Part shown: piece after piece, positions 1 through 7,573 of the stretch
How positions within the stretch are numbered: position 1 is the stretch's first letter
How the letters are laid out: each line of letters opens with the position of its first letter
Assembly (NCBI GenBank): GCA_038203255.1
Contig: JBBREE010000001.1
Span: 55,717 to 119,716 of the forward strand
From: CAIKZD01 sp038203255
Lineage (GTDB): Bacteria > Patescibacteriota > Minisyncoccia > Moranbacterales > UBA2206
Length of the DNA stretch: 64,000 nt
Reading direction: 5' to 3'
Translations under genes and position numbers: made by a program
The notes under the pieces: generated by a model
Databases searched by the model: none
The model's input: only the letters and a program-made list of their open reading frames with translations
What the model was told of the DNA's origin: nothing

Positions 1-2633
1 AGATTTTGAATATCCTCCAAGGTTGGAATTTTTTCTTTGCCAAACCTGGCGATAACATCGATGTTTTTATTGTCACGGATAACCGTGGTTACTGTCGTGC
101 CGGAAATAGCACTGCGCAAAGCTGATCCCACCAACAATCCATTCAAATTATAGAGTTCCATTTTGGCATTATCCAAAACGAAGGTATATTCTGCGGGAGC
201 ATCTTTCAGGGATATATCCGAATTAATAGTGCCTGGAACTGAATCTATGATGGGTTTTAATTCTTGGGCTATTTTATCAAGTGCTTGTAAGTTTTCTCCA
301 CTTATTTGAGCTTGAAAAGCGCTTCCCGATGGTGGTCCACCGCGCGGAGAAGACACCGTGATAGTGGCGTCTTGAATATCTGCGAGTGAGTTGCGAATTT
401 CATCTGAAATATCATAGGCTTTTATATCCCGACTCTCTTGGGGGGTAAGCTTAACCGAAATCGAAGCTGAATTTGATTCAGAACCTCCAACTATGGTGGA
501 AAAATTTACGATATTAGAGTTTTTAAGCAGTCGCTGTTCTACTTTCTGGACAATCTTGTCAGTTTGATTGAGAGTTAATCCTACTGGGCCACGCATAGCA
601 ATAGTGAGTGTATCAGAGTCAGCTGCCGGGAAAAACTCTGTCTTTACAACCCCTGCAATTGGTAAGGACATAGCCAACAGAAAAAGAACCAACGTAGAAA
701 TAAGCGTGACGAGTCTGCGTTTGCGAGTGCCGGTTACCATTCTAAGATATTTTTCATATACAGGCAGGATAAGATCAAAGTGGATTATGCCATGTAAAAG
801 TTTTTGCCAGAATGTTGCATCCTTACGATTTCCTTGCGCAAGCAATTTTCGCTTAATTAGATCATCATCAGTAGTTTCTTTTTCAGCCAAGATTTTATTT
901 TCCTCAAGCTGATTTTTGCCCGTGCCAAAATACCAAATTGTCATCCATACAGTTACGGCCAAAGAAAGCGCCACCAAAAAGTATCCAAGTATCGAATGAA
1001 GTGTTGCGGAAAATAAACCCCCGCCCAGTACGGTAATGAGTATCATTAAGAAAAACTTTTTTGTCATTCTGACTCTCTCCAGCACTGCGGCCAGTGGATG
1101 GTTGATCATCAGCGCCACAAGAAGCGAAGCAGTGAGAGTAACAGAAACAGTGATCGGAATTGATTTAATGAATTGTCCAATTATTCCTGAGGCCATTAGT
1201 AATGGAAGAAATGCCCAAACAGTGGCAAGCGTTGTGGAAACTAAGACCACCTTGAAATCATTCAAAACAAGGAGAACCGCTTCTTCCGGAGTATATTTGC
1301 CCGTTTTTAGATATTGCTTCGTGGCTGAAACAACCACAATAGCATCATCTACTAAAAGACCAAGCGAAAGCAGGAGCGCAAAAATAGAAAGGAAATTAAG
1401 CGAAATTCCGGTGAATTGCATAACTCCAAACGTGATAAAGAAAACTAATGGAATCGCTATGCCAGCCACAAAAGCTTCTTTGAGTCCAACGATAAGAAAA
1501 AGTAGGCCTACCACTAGTGCCAAAGTGAGTAGGAAATCATGAGTCAATTGATCAAAGTCCTTACGAATACGATCAGCTTGGTTAACCGTATCATCATAGG
1601 AGATGCCTTCCGGAAAAGTTTTTATGAGAGCGTCGATTTTGTTATGCGCACTATCCACAGTGTCAACAACTGAGCCACCAGTGCTTTTAACCACTTGCAG
1701 TGTCACGGAATTTTGCGGATCTTGACCGCCTAAGGAAATACGCGAGTAGGTTGTTTTCTCTATCGCCTTTTCTTTCACTTCCGCAATATCTCTGAGGAAA
1801 ACAACGGCGCCTTCAGTTGTGTGCATGATTGGAACATTTCCAAGAGCTTTTTCATCATAAAAACGTCCCTCAGTACGAACCGGGTAATTAAATTCAGCTC
1901 CTTCAAAATTTCCCGCAGGAGTCGCAATGTTGGTTGCAGAGATAGCCTGATTGGCTTGGTTGGCGGTGATGTTGTATAGCACAAGCTTATGAGGATCATA
2001 GGCTACTTCAAATTCCGTTTCATCTCCTCCGGAAATATTCACTTCACGAATTCCGGGAATTTTTTCCAGTTCGTCTTGAATTTTTTCTCCATATGTCCGC
2101 AGGGTAAAGCCGTCATATGGACCGGTGAGGGCAAAGGTTATTATAGGAGTATCATCCAAAGAAATTTCTGAAACAATAGGATCTTTGGCCTCAGTAGGAA
2201 TATCTTTTCTGATATTTTGAATTTTATCCCTAATCTTTCTTACCGAATCGTTCAAATCTTGGTTGGCATCAAATTCAACTATGAGGTTAGAAAATGAATT
2301 TGCTGAGGTGGAGGTGACTTTTTTTATTCCGGTTATTCCGGAAATATCCGTTTCGATTTTTTTAGTAACGAGCTCTTCCATATCAGAAGGAGATGCGCCC
2401 GGATAGGTGACGCTGATAGTGGCAATAGCAATTTTTACTTCCGGATTTGATTCCAGAGGCAATTGCAGGAATGAATAAATTCCCCACCCTGAAATTAGCA
2501 TGATAAGTAGGATTACCACTCTAAAATTGGAAACAAAAAAGTTCAGCCAAGTCTTACGAAGCTCCGGAGAAAATTCAAGTTTATCCAAATACGCCGAATC
2601 ACTGGATTTATGGTTGTTATTTTTTGGTTCCAT
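1..2633 (-). CDS. RND-family efflux transporter (AcrB/HAE1-like), C-terminus cut by window edge
   Basis: About 877 codons are visible, starting at ATG 2633 (MEPKNNNHKSS) and still open at position 1. The layout is that of a proton-driven RND pump: a first membrane segment near residues 33-52, a porter domain, a membrane bundle with the paired aspartates of TM4 (GLLVDDAIVVV, near residue 427), and a second half opening with a membrane segment near 638 followed by another porter domain. Family members export drugs, metals or lipophilic compounds. The gene lies 6 nt after the adaptor gene, in an operon led by a MarR repressor. No TolC-like outer-membrane gene is visible. The substrate cannot be told from sequence. 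Confidence 0.9.
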   Translation of the reverse strand, partial: MEPKNNNHKSSDSAYLDKLEFSPELRKTWLNFFVSNFRVVILLIMLISGWGIYSFLQLPLESNPEVKIAIATISVTYPGASPSDMEELVTKKIETDISGITGIKKVTSTSANSFSNLIVEFDANQDLNDSVRKIRDKIQNIRKDIPTEAKDPIVSEISLDDTPIITFALTGPYDGFTLRTYGEKIQDELEKIPGIREVNISGGDETEFEVAYDPHKLVLYNITANQANQAISATNIATPAGNFEGAEFNYPVRTEGRFYDEKALGNVPIMHTTEGAVVFLRDIAEVKEKAIEKTTYSRISLGGQDPQNSVTLQVVKSTGGSVVDTVDSAHNKIDALIKTFPEGISYDDTVNQADRIRKDFDQLTHDFLLTLALVVGLLFLIVGLKEAFVAGIAIPLVFFITFGVMQFTGISLNFLSIFALLLSLGLLVDDAIVVVSATKQYLKTGKYTPEEAVLLVLNDFKVVLVSTTLATVWAFLPLLMASGIIGQFIKSIPITVSVTLTASLLVALMINHPLAAVLERVRMTKKFFLMILITVLGGGLFSATLHSILGYFLVALSLAVTVWMTIWYFGTGKNQLEENKILAEKETTDDDLIKRKLLAQGNRKDATFWQKLLHGIIHFDLILPVYEKYLRMVTGTRKRRLVTLISTLVLFLLAMSLPIAGVVKTEFFPAADSDTLTIAMRGPVGLTLNQTDKIVQKVEQRLLKNSNIVNFSTIVGGSESNSASISVKLTPQESRDIKAYDISDEIRNSLADIQDATITVSSPRGGPPSGSAFQAQISGENLQALDKIAQELKPIIDSVPGTINSDISLKDAPAEYTFVLDNAKMELYNLNGLLVGSALRSAISGTTVTTVIRDNKNIDVIARFGKEKIPTLEDIQN

Positions 2634-2639
2634 AAGGTT

Positions 2640-3743
2640 TTAGTCTTGTATTAAAATGGCTTCACCATCATGCACAAGTTTATTATTATCGGTGATAATG
2701 CGTGTTTCGGGAGAAATATCAGTGGAAATTTCAGCCACTTCTCCAGTTACCTTGATGACAGTCACCTCTTTCTTTTTAGCTATATTATTTTCCACAACAT
2801 AGATTGAACTATTATTCTGGCTAATACTTAAAGCTGACAGGGGCAAAAGAAAATTGGCGGAAGTTGTCGGCTCCAGAGTGCTTTCGATAAAAACAGTTGC
2901 GATTGTCCCCGACAAAAAAGCGGTTGTGTGTTTTTTCGGGCAAGCTTCAATCAAAAAACTTTTAGTTACCGGATCCGCTGCTGCCGATATGTTTTGGATA
3001 TTAAGTTGCACCGTGTTGCCTTCGCTGTCAACGGTTGAGATTATCTGACCACGAGTCAAAGCAGCCCGCTGATCCTGATTGACGTAGAATTGAAATTCAA
3101 TAAGGGAAGATTTACTGACAATGGCGATTAATTGTCCGACAGAAACAGAATCTCCGACAGAAACTGCTTTGTTTATGATTGCTCCGGAAATAGGACTGGT
3201 GATCGAATGGTTGTCAATTATGCCGTCGAGTCCAAGCATCGCACTTTCATATTGCAACTTCGCAATATCGCGCTGAGTTTTTGCATTGTCTTTTTCAGCT
3301 CTCGTGGCAGTGTCGGATTTTTTTAAATTACTATAATTATCCTTTGCCAAACTGTACGCTTTTTTCGCTTGGTCAACCGAATTTTGAGCTTGCTGCACTT
3401 GAAGATTTCTCAGTCCATTGTCCCCCACATCCAAAGCTCCGGTATCATCTATCTTTGCCAATAGTGAACCCACACTCACCGGAGTACCTATGTTTCCGGG
3501 AGCAACCATAATCGTTCCGGCTGATTTTGCGGTTATCCTAACTTCTTGCTCACCAACAATACTGGCCGGGAATTGACTTTTTTCAATAAAAGATTTACTG
3601 TCGGAAGCTAATTTAACAGAAACTGCAATGGGTTGTTTTGCTAATTCTTGCATGACAGGAGCTTTTTTTTCAGGAAGCTTCATCGCAATCACAAAAAGTA
3701 CCAAGATCACCCCGATTGATATACTAATTTTTTTTATATTCAT
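2640..3743 (-). CDS. RND efflux periplasmic-adaptor (HlyD/AcrA-like) subunit
   Basis: 367 aa. An N-terminal membrane anchor (residues 4-22) is followed by a split lipoyl/barrel-sandwich domain, a helical hairpin near 115-170 (rich in Q, K, A, D), and beta-barrel and membrane-proximal regions. SVSVGQLIAIV and GTPVSVGSLLAKI are the typical adaptor turns. Adaptors of this kind couple an RND inner-membrane pump to the cell exterior. It sits between the MarR gene and the pump with very short gaps, so co-transcription is likely. The call at family level is firm. What an adaptor contacts in a cell that probably lacks a standard outer membrane is unknown. Confidence 0.88.
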   Translation of the reverse strand: MNIKKISISIGVILVLFVIAMKLPEKKAPVMQELAKQPIAVSVKLASDSKSFIEKSQFPASIVGEQEVRITAKSAGTIMVAPGNIGTPVSVGSLLAKIDDTGALDVGDNGLRNLQVQQAQNSVDQAKKAYSLAKDNYSNLKKSDTATRAEKDNAKTQRDIAKLQYESAMLGLDGIIDNHSITSPISGAIINKAVSVGDSVSVGQLIAIVSKSSLIEFQFYVNQDQRAALTRGQIISTVDSEGNTVQLNIQNISAAADPVTKSFLIEACPKKHTTAFLSGTIATVFIESTLEPTTSANFLLPLSALSISQNNSSIYVVENNIAKKKEVTVIKVTGEVAEISTDISPETRIITDNNKLVHDGEAILIQD

Positions 3744-3766
3744 AAGCTTAATTATGCACTTAATTT

Positions 3767-4210
3767 TTAGACGATTAATTTATTCGGCAAGTTATCAATT
3801 ATTTTTTTCTGAATCTTCTCTAAGTGTAAGAGCTCTGCATCAGTCAAAGAAGCAAAAAGTCGCGTCGTGATTTCCAGTTGTTGTTTTTTTGCAATGGTGA
3901 TAATTTTTTTTCCTTCTGGGGTTATTTTAAGATAAATTTTGCGTCTGTCATTCACGTCTTCTATCCTTATTAACAAGGAATCTCTTACTAAGCTGTTAAC
4001 CGATTGAGTAATGGCGCTGGAAGTTGCATGAATTCTCTCTGCTAATTCTTTTATACTTTGATGGTTATGATAAAAAACCATAAAAAGAATCCTTAGTTGA
4101 GCATGTGTAGGCATATTAACCCCGAGTGTCTCAATTTTGCAGTTAAGCATAGACTTACTCATCGTTTCCATATGCCCTAAAAATGCTCGGATTGTTTGTT
4201 GTCTATTCAT
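3767..4210 (-). CDS. MarR-family transcriptional repressor
   Basis: 147 aa. A winged helix-turn-helix core spans about residues 50-105 (IKELAERIHATSSAITQSV, then a wing with DVNDRRKIYLKITPEGKK). The DxRxxxxxLT-type wing signature is characteristic of MarR proteins, dimers that leave DNA on binding a phenolic or lipophilic ligand. It is the first gene of the efflux operon. A near-perfect inverted repeat covers its -10 box, which fits autorepression and control of the pump. The ligand is unknown. Confidence 0.9.
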   Translation of the reverse strand: MNRQQTIRAFLGHMETMSKSMLNCKIETLGVNMPTHAQLRILFMVFYHNHQSIKELAERIHATSSAITQSVNSLVRDSLLIRIEDVNDRRKIYLKITPEGKKIITIAKKQQLEITTRLFASLTDAELLHLEKIQKKIIDNLPNKLIV

Positions 4211-4225
4211 AAATAATATATTAGA

Positions 4226-4243
4226 GTGTTAACAGTTTAGCAC
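4226..4243 (-). promoter_or_regulatory. Putative MarR operator over the efflux-operon -10 box
   Basis: Inverted repeat GTGTTAA-CAGT-TTAGCAC with one mismatch between arms. It overlaps the minus-strand -10 box. MarR operators are commonly 16-20 bp palindromes in this position. Inferred, not proven. Confidence 0.6.
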
Positions 4244-4261
4244 CTTACTTATATTTGTCAA
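4234..4261 (-). promoter_or_regulatory. Promoter of the marR-adaptor-RND operon
   Basis: On the minus strand TTGACA (4256-4261) is followed after 16 nt by TAAACT (4234-4239) preceded by TGC, an extended -10. The first ATG is at 4210. Confidence 0.7.
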
Positions 4262-4284
4262 GGCGCTATTCAGAAACCTACCCC

Positions 4285-4313
4285 TTGACTTTTAATTGAA
4301 AATATGCTAAAAT
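4285..4313 (+). promoter_or_regulatory. Promoter of the 4419-6114 two-gene operon
   Basis: TTGACT (4285-4290), a 17-nt spacer, then TAAAAT (4308-4313) preceded by TGC. About 100 nt of leader follow before the first ATG. Confidence 0.7.
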
Positions 4314-4318
4314 ACTAT

Positions 4319-4412
4319 ATTGTCAAGAAGATGGAAGAAACGGGCAAAGTTGACAATAACCGCCCTTTAAAAATTGAATAATTCAAACAATCCCACGACT
4401 GTGGGGAAAGGA
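4319..4412 (+). promoter_or_regulatory. Structured 5' leader of the two-gene operon
   Basis: The leader contains the inverted pair TTGTCAA/TTGACAA about 23 nt apart, a nested GGGC/GCCC pair, and a hairpin CCCAC-GACT-GTGGG that ends directly at the Shine-Dalgarno AAAGGAG. Such a layout could control access to the ribosome site, but that is only inference. Confidence 0.4.
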
Positions 4413-4418
4413 GCTGTT

Positions 4419-5147
4419 ATGGCTGATAAAAATGATCACCGAACGGATAATAGGAATTCTACTGATCAAACCGCCAAGAAAAGTAAAGGCGTGATCGGGA
4501 GAGTATTAGGAGAGGTTGGCGAGATGGTAGGAACGGGTGTTTCAGTGGCCACCTTCATGGCACTCTTTAAAAAGGGGGCGAGCTTCCTAATTGAAAATAA
4601 AGAGTTTAGGGAGGCGGCAAGTAATTATGCCGTCAAGACTCTTAAGGGAGGAAGGGGCAGGGAAGATGAGTTACTTTGCTATGCATCCTTAATTGGAGTT
4701 TCCGGTATTGATGAAGATGCAAAAATACTCTTTATGGATAAGCATTTCGAAATGCTTAATCCAGACCTTGCCGGGAAAACACCAGCCGAGCTAGATCGTC
4801 TCAAGATGTTACGGGAAAGAGCTAAGGGATTGGTGTTTTTGATTGCGACGGATAATGAAAACGCCAAGAGTCCCAAAAAGGCAGAGCGCTTCATTCTCGC
4901 GAATGAAATTTGGCATGGCATCTTCTTGGGAATAAACAACCCATTAATTTGTCCTGACAGAGCTGCCAAAATGAACCTCCTGGAAAAAAGAATCATCCAT
5001 TATGGAAAGAATGAGCAGGAGGGTACGACCCTTATAGAGGCAGTGCAGCCTGCAAAAAAACTTTTTACAGGATTATTCAATCCTGCATCTGTCGATGCAG
5101 CCAAAGAAAATCTTCGGTTGGCCAAAATAGAAAGAAGGAGGAAGTGA
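4419..5147 (+). CDS. Protein of unknown function, first gene of a two-gene operon
   Basis: 242 aa from ATG 4419. This start is chosen because AAAGGAG lies 6 nt upstream; an in-frame TTG at 4374 has no such site. The N-terminus is polar and charged (residues 1-30). A weakly hydrophobic stretch follows near 30-55 (GTGVSVATFMALFKKGASFLI). The rest looks helical, soluble and basic at the end (AKIERRRK). I recognise no family. Its stop is 1 nt before the next ATG, so it is translationally linked to a membrane protein and the two products probably act together. Confidence 0.75.
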   Translation: MADKNDHRTDNRNSTDQTAKKSKGVIGRVLGEVGEMVGTGVSVATFMALFKKGASFLIENKEFREAASNYAVKTLKGGRGREDELLCYASLIGVSGIDEDAKILFMDKHFEMLNPDLAGKTPAELDRLKMLRERAKGLVFLIATDNENAKSPKKAERFILANEIWHGIFLGINNPLICPDRAAKMNLLEKRIIHYGKNEQEGTTLIEAVQPAKKLFTGLFNPASVDAAKENLRLAKIERRRK

Positions 5148-5148
5148 T

Positions 5149-6114
5149 ATGTTACCGATATTTATTATTGTCGCAGTAGTTATTATTATGTTGTGCATAC
5201 CGGGTATTCAAGCCGGGCTAATAAATGTGTGGGCGTTCCGCGTGAGATATTTACCAAGCACGCTGACACTTATTCTCATTGCAGTTGCGATTATCGCCCT
5301 TCCGGCTGCCATAGTCTGGAGCATTTATGGCCTAGTGACACTGATAGTTTTATCCGTGTTGGCCGTAATATCGATCTGGTCACCTAAGGCCAGGGTGATT
5401 ACTACTTTCATATTGATTGTTGGGGTACTGGTGGCATTTTTTTACCCGCCGGCTAAGAATTTTGTTGTTGAAAACTATTCTTCCATTCCTGGATGGATAG
5501 AAACCAACAAGGAATTAACCAATATCAAAATCGAGGAGAGTTCTCTCTCGATGAAAAGTACCATCAAAAAATCCCCAGTCACTCGAGGAATTTTCGGGAA
5601 GATTTCGGAAGACACAGCGTGTTATGACTATTTTGGGGAAATGATTAAAATCCTCAAAAAAGGTCAACCGGTCAAGACGATGGACGGTGTTAGACCCCAA
5701 AATCCCAAGACCGGAGATGAAGGGACAGAAAATGTTGTTCTCCCCAACAAGTATGGAAATTTTATATTTGTAGGAGAACCGGATGTTGTTCGGATCCCAA
5801 TTGGAAAAGTATATTGGGAAAAACCCAAAAAAGAAGAGGTGGCAAAAAAAGAGCTACCTCCACCTCAAAAAACAATCGCTTCGACTTCAGCGAAGGTTGA
5901 ACATCCTGCCCCGGTTTTCAATCAACCGGCGCCTGTGGTTCAGCCAGTGCAACAGTCGAACCTTGATTATTCATCTTACCGGAACCTTCAACACACGCCC
6001 GATCAAGGAGGGATAATCTTCTATAACCCGGGTGAAGAACCCTTGGTAAAAGTAGAAGGTGTTGATTATCGAGAATACGGGAAGTTTTACCCGGAGAGGA
6101 AATCCTATCCTTAA
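5149..6114 (+). CDS. Membrane protein of unknown function with proline-rich tail
   Basis: 321 aa. The start has a very strong Shine-Dalgarno (AAGGAGGAAG). Three or four hydrophobic segments lie within residues 1-105, including LPIFIIVAVVIIMLCIPG, followed by a soluble region. The segment around 220-270 is rich in proline, lysine and glutamine. The last 45 residues are Tyr/Gly/Pro-rich. The topology suggests an N-terminal membrane anchor and a long tail on one side. No family is recognised. It is coupled to the upstream gene and followed by a strong terminator, so the two form a closed operon. Confidence 0.75.
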   Translation: MLPIFIIVAVVIIMLCIPGIQAGLINVWAFRVRYLPSTLTLILIAVAIIALPAAIVWSIYGLVTLIVLSVLAVISIWSPKARVITTFILIVGVLVAFFYPPAKNFVVENYSSIPGWIETNKELTNIKIEESSLSMKSTIKKSPVTRGIFGKISEDTACYDYFGEMIKILKKGQPVKTMDGVRPQNPKTGDEGTENVVLPNKYGNFIFVGEPDVVRIPIGKVYWEKPKKEEVAKKELPPPQKTIASTSAKVEHPAPVFNQPAPVVQPVQQSNLDYSSYRNLQHTPDQGGIIFYNPGEEPLVKVEGVDYREYGKFYPERKSYP

Positions 6115-6139
6115 GGACTGAGAAGAATGCTTCTTCAAT

Positions 6140-6178
6140 AGCTCTGCTAGATACATTTATCTAGTAGAGCTTTTTTTT
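6140..6178 (+). terminator. Intrinsic terminator of the two-gene operon
   Basis: A 14-bp stem (AGCTCTGCTAGATA with TATCTAGTAGAGCT, loop CATT) runs directly into eight T residues. Confidence 0.9.
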
Positions 6179-6244
6179 AATTTTAAATCTTAAAAATATC
6201 TGCTTTTGTGCTATAATTGGACTATAAATAAATTATAAAAAAAT

Positions 6245-6778
6245 ATGCATCCAATTAAAGATTTAGTCAAAGAACACGCCTTAGTCAAACTTGCACTTCG
6301 CGTCTTGGAAAAGGCCTGCGACCAAATCGAAGCAGGAAAAGATATGAACCAAGAGGATATGCGAAATGTCGTTTTGTTTATTCGTGAATTTGCGGACAAG
6401 TGTCACCACGGCAAAGAAGAAGCCTTGCTCTTTCCAGCCATTAAAGAAAATAACATTCCTGAAGAAGTGGCGCTCGTTGATATCTTCATCGAAGAACATA
6501 AAATCAGTAGGGGTTTCGTGAAAAATATGGCAGATGCGATTGAAGCAAGCCTATCCCCTATTTTTATCGAAAACGCCAGAAAATACATCCAACTACTCGA
6601 CCAGCACATAGATCGAGAAAATCAATTCCTTTTCCCAATGGCTGAAAAATCTCTTTCAGAAGATAAGCTGAAAGAATTGGAAGTTGGGTTTGAAAATGTG
6701 GAAAAAAATATTATTGGAGAAAAAAGACATCAGGAATTATTTGGTCTTATCCAGAACCTAAAAGAAATCTACTTGTGA
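6245..6778 (+). CDS. Hemerythrin HHE-domain protein
   Basis: 177 aa, cytoplasmic four-helix bundle. Histidine/glutamate ligands of the HHE cation-binding family are visible in order: KEHALVKLALRVLE, CHHGKEEALLFPAI, EEHKISRGFV and DQHIDRENQFLFPMAE. These bind a di-iron centre that senses or binds O2 or handles nitrosative and oxidative stress. An extended -10 (TGC-TATAAT, 6212-6217) lies upstream. It stands alone but precedes a metalloid/thiol operon, which fits a redox-stress role. The physiological ligand is not known. Confidence 0.88.
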   Translation: MHPIKDLVKEHALVKLALRVLEKACDQIEAGKDMNQEDMRNVVLFIREFADKCHHGKEEALLFPAIKENNIPEEVALVDIFIEEHKISRGFVKNMADAIEASLSPIFIENARKYIQLLDQHIDRENQFLFPMAEKSLSEDKLKELEVGFENVEKNIIGEKRHQELFGLIQNLKEIYL

Positions 6779-6803
6779 ACATGCCTAACTGAAAAGTAAA
6801 CCC

Positions 6804-6850
6804 TTGACAGACCGAGACGCCTAGGATACTATTCTAATGTAAATTAGAAT
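6804..6850 (+). promoter_or_regulatory. arsR promoter with overlapping ArsR-type operator
   Basis: TTGACA (6804-6809), a 17-nt spacer, TACTAT (6827-6832). A perfect 8-bp inverted repeat (ATTCTAAT, 4-nt centre, ATTAGAAT; 6831-6850) begins in the -10 box and covers the expected start of transcription. ArsR/SmtB operators have this form and place, so autorepression is likely. Confidence 0.8.
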
Positions 6851-6859
6851 AGTTTTTTT

Positions 6860-7171
6860 ATGCAATTTCAATGTTGCGCCAAAAATTCAAAAGAGCAAAA
6901 AGAAGTCGAAAAGACGTATGCCTTTTTACGGGCGGTCTCAGATCCCAATAGACTGAAAATTATTTGCGTCCTTCAGACTGGGCCCAAGTGTGTATGTGAA
7001 ATTGTGCCAGTAGTAGGCATCTCGGACAAGCTCGCCTCTCATCATCTGAAGCAATTAAAAAATATCGGAATCTTAGCTGAAAAGCGCGAAGGAAATTTCA
7101 TTCGTTATAGCTTAAATAAAAAAATAATTAAAGAGTACAAGAAAATTTTTAACCAAGTAATCACCGCCTAA
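6860..7171 (+). CDS. ArsR/SmtB-family metal- or metalloid-responsive repressor
   Basis: 103 aa winged-helix repressor. LRAVSDPNRLKIICVL and SDKLASHHLKQLKNIGILAEKR are the characteristic helix and recognition-helix segments. Cysteines lie at the N-terminus (QCCAK) and in the segment PKCVCEIV, the latter matching the CVC site where ArsR proteins bind As(III) or Sb(III). It heads an operon with a CxxC protein and an ArsP-type permease. The arsenic-type CVC site supports metalloid sensing, but the true inducer is inferred. Its stop codon lies in the first arm of a 52-nt hairpin repeat. Confidence 0.9.
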   Translation: MQFQCCAKNSKEQKEVEKTYAFLRAVSDPNRLKIICVLQTGPKCVCEIVPVVGISDKLASHHLKQLKNIGILAEKREGNFIRYSLNKKIIKEYKKIFNQVITA

Positions 7172-7221
7172 AGCCGAGCTTTGGATGATGGTCTTTTCTA
7201 TTTTTCAAAAAGCTTGGCTTT
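7170..7221 (+). repeat. 52-nt hairpin repeat, copy A
   Basis: 13-bp stem AAAGCCGAGCTTT / AAAGCTTGGCTTT (one G-U pair) around a 26-nt loop starting GGATGATGGT. Two relatives lie at 57695-57746 and 57768-57820. It lies between arsR and the redox protein gene and may also attenuate transcription. Confidence 0.8.
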
Positions 7222-7279
7222 AGGGAAGGTGGTCTTAAAAAGGTTCTAAAAAAATTTTAATCAACTAACAACAAAATAT

Positions 7280-7567
7280 ATGAAAATCAAAATTCTAGGC
7301 ACAGGTTGCCCAAATTGTAAAAAATTAGAACAAAATACTAAAGATGCTATTTCAAGCTTAGGACAAGAAATTGAAATTGAGAAAATAACGGGGATAGAAG
7401 ATATTATGAAATATAATGTGATGAGTATGCCGGCCCTAGTGATAGACGAAACAGTGGCCATTTCTGGGAGAGTGCCAAGCGCTGAAGAGATTAAGAAATT
7501 GTTATCAAAAAATGAAATTTCTTCTGCAAAAACCACCGGGTGTTCTTCTTGCGGAGATAAATACTAA
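7280..7567 (+). CDS. Small thioredoxin-like redox-active disulfide protein
   Basis: 95 aa. A thioredoxin fold with the active site CPNC at residues 10-13 (GTGCPNCKKLEQNT) and the cis-proline loop SMPALVIDE matches the archaeal/bacterial 'redox-active disulfide protein 2' family. A second CSSC pair sits near the C-terminus (TGCSSCGDKY), an extra metal or thiol site. It is encoded between ArsR and the permease, 6 nt from the latter. In this frequent operon type it probably reduces or hands over the transported metalloid or organo-metal, which is inference. Confidence 0.85.
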   Translation: MKIKILGTGCPNCKKLEQNTKDAISSLGQEIEIEKITGIEDIMKYNVMSMPALVIDETVAISGRVPSAEEIKKLLSKNEISSAKTTGCSSCGDKY

Positions 7568-7573
7568 AAACTT

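Noticed and set aside
568..1542. Open frames on the plus strand (568-912 and 1036-1542)
   Set aside because: They lie opposite the RND pump gene, whose motifs are clear on the minus strand. They have no ribosome site and a composition typical of antisense frames.
5145..6778. TGA read as glycine (code 25)
   Set aside because: TGA ends several genes exactly where the protein families end or the next gene begins (5145, 6776), and no in-frame TGA interrupts a conserved domain.
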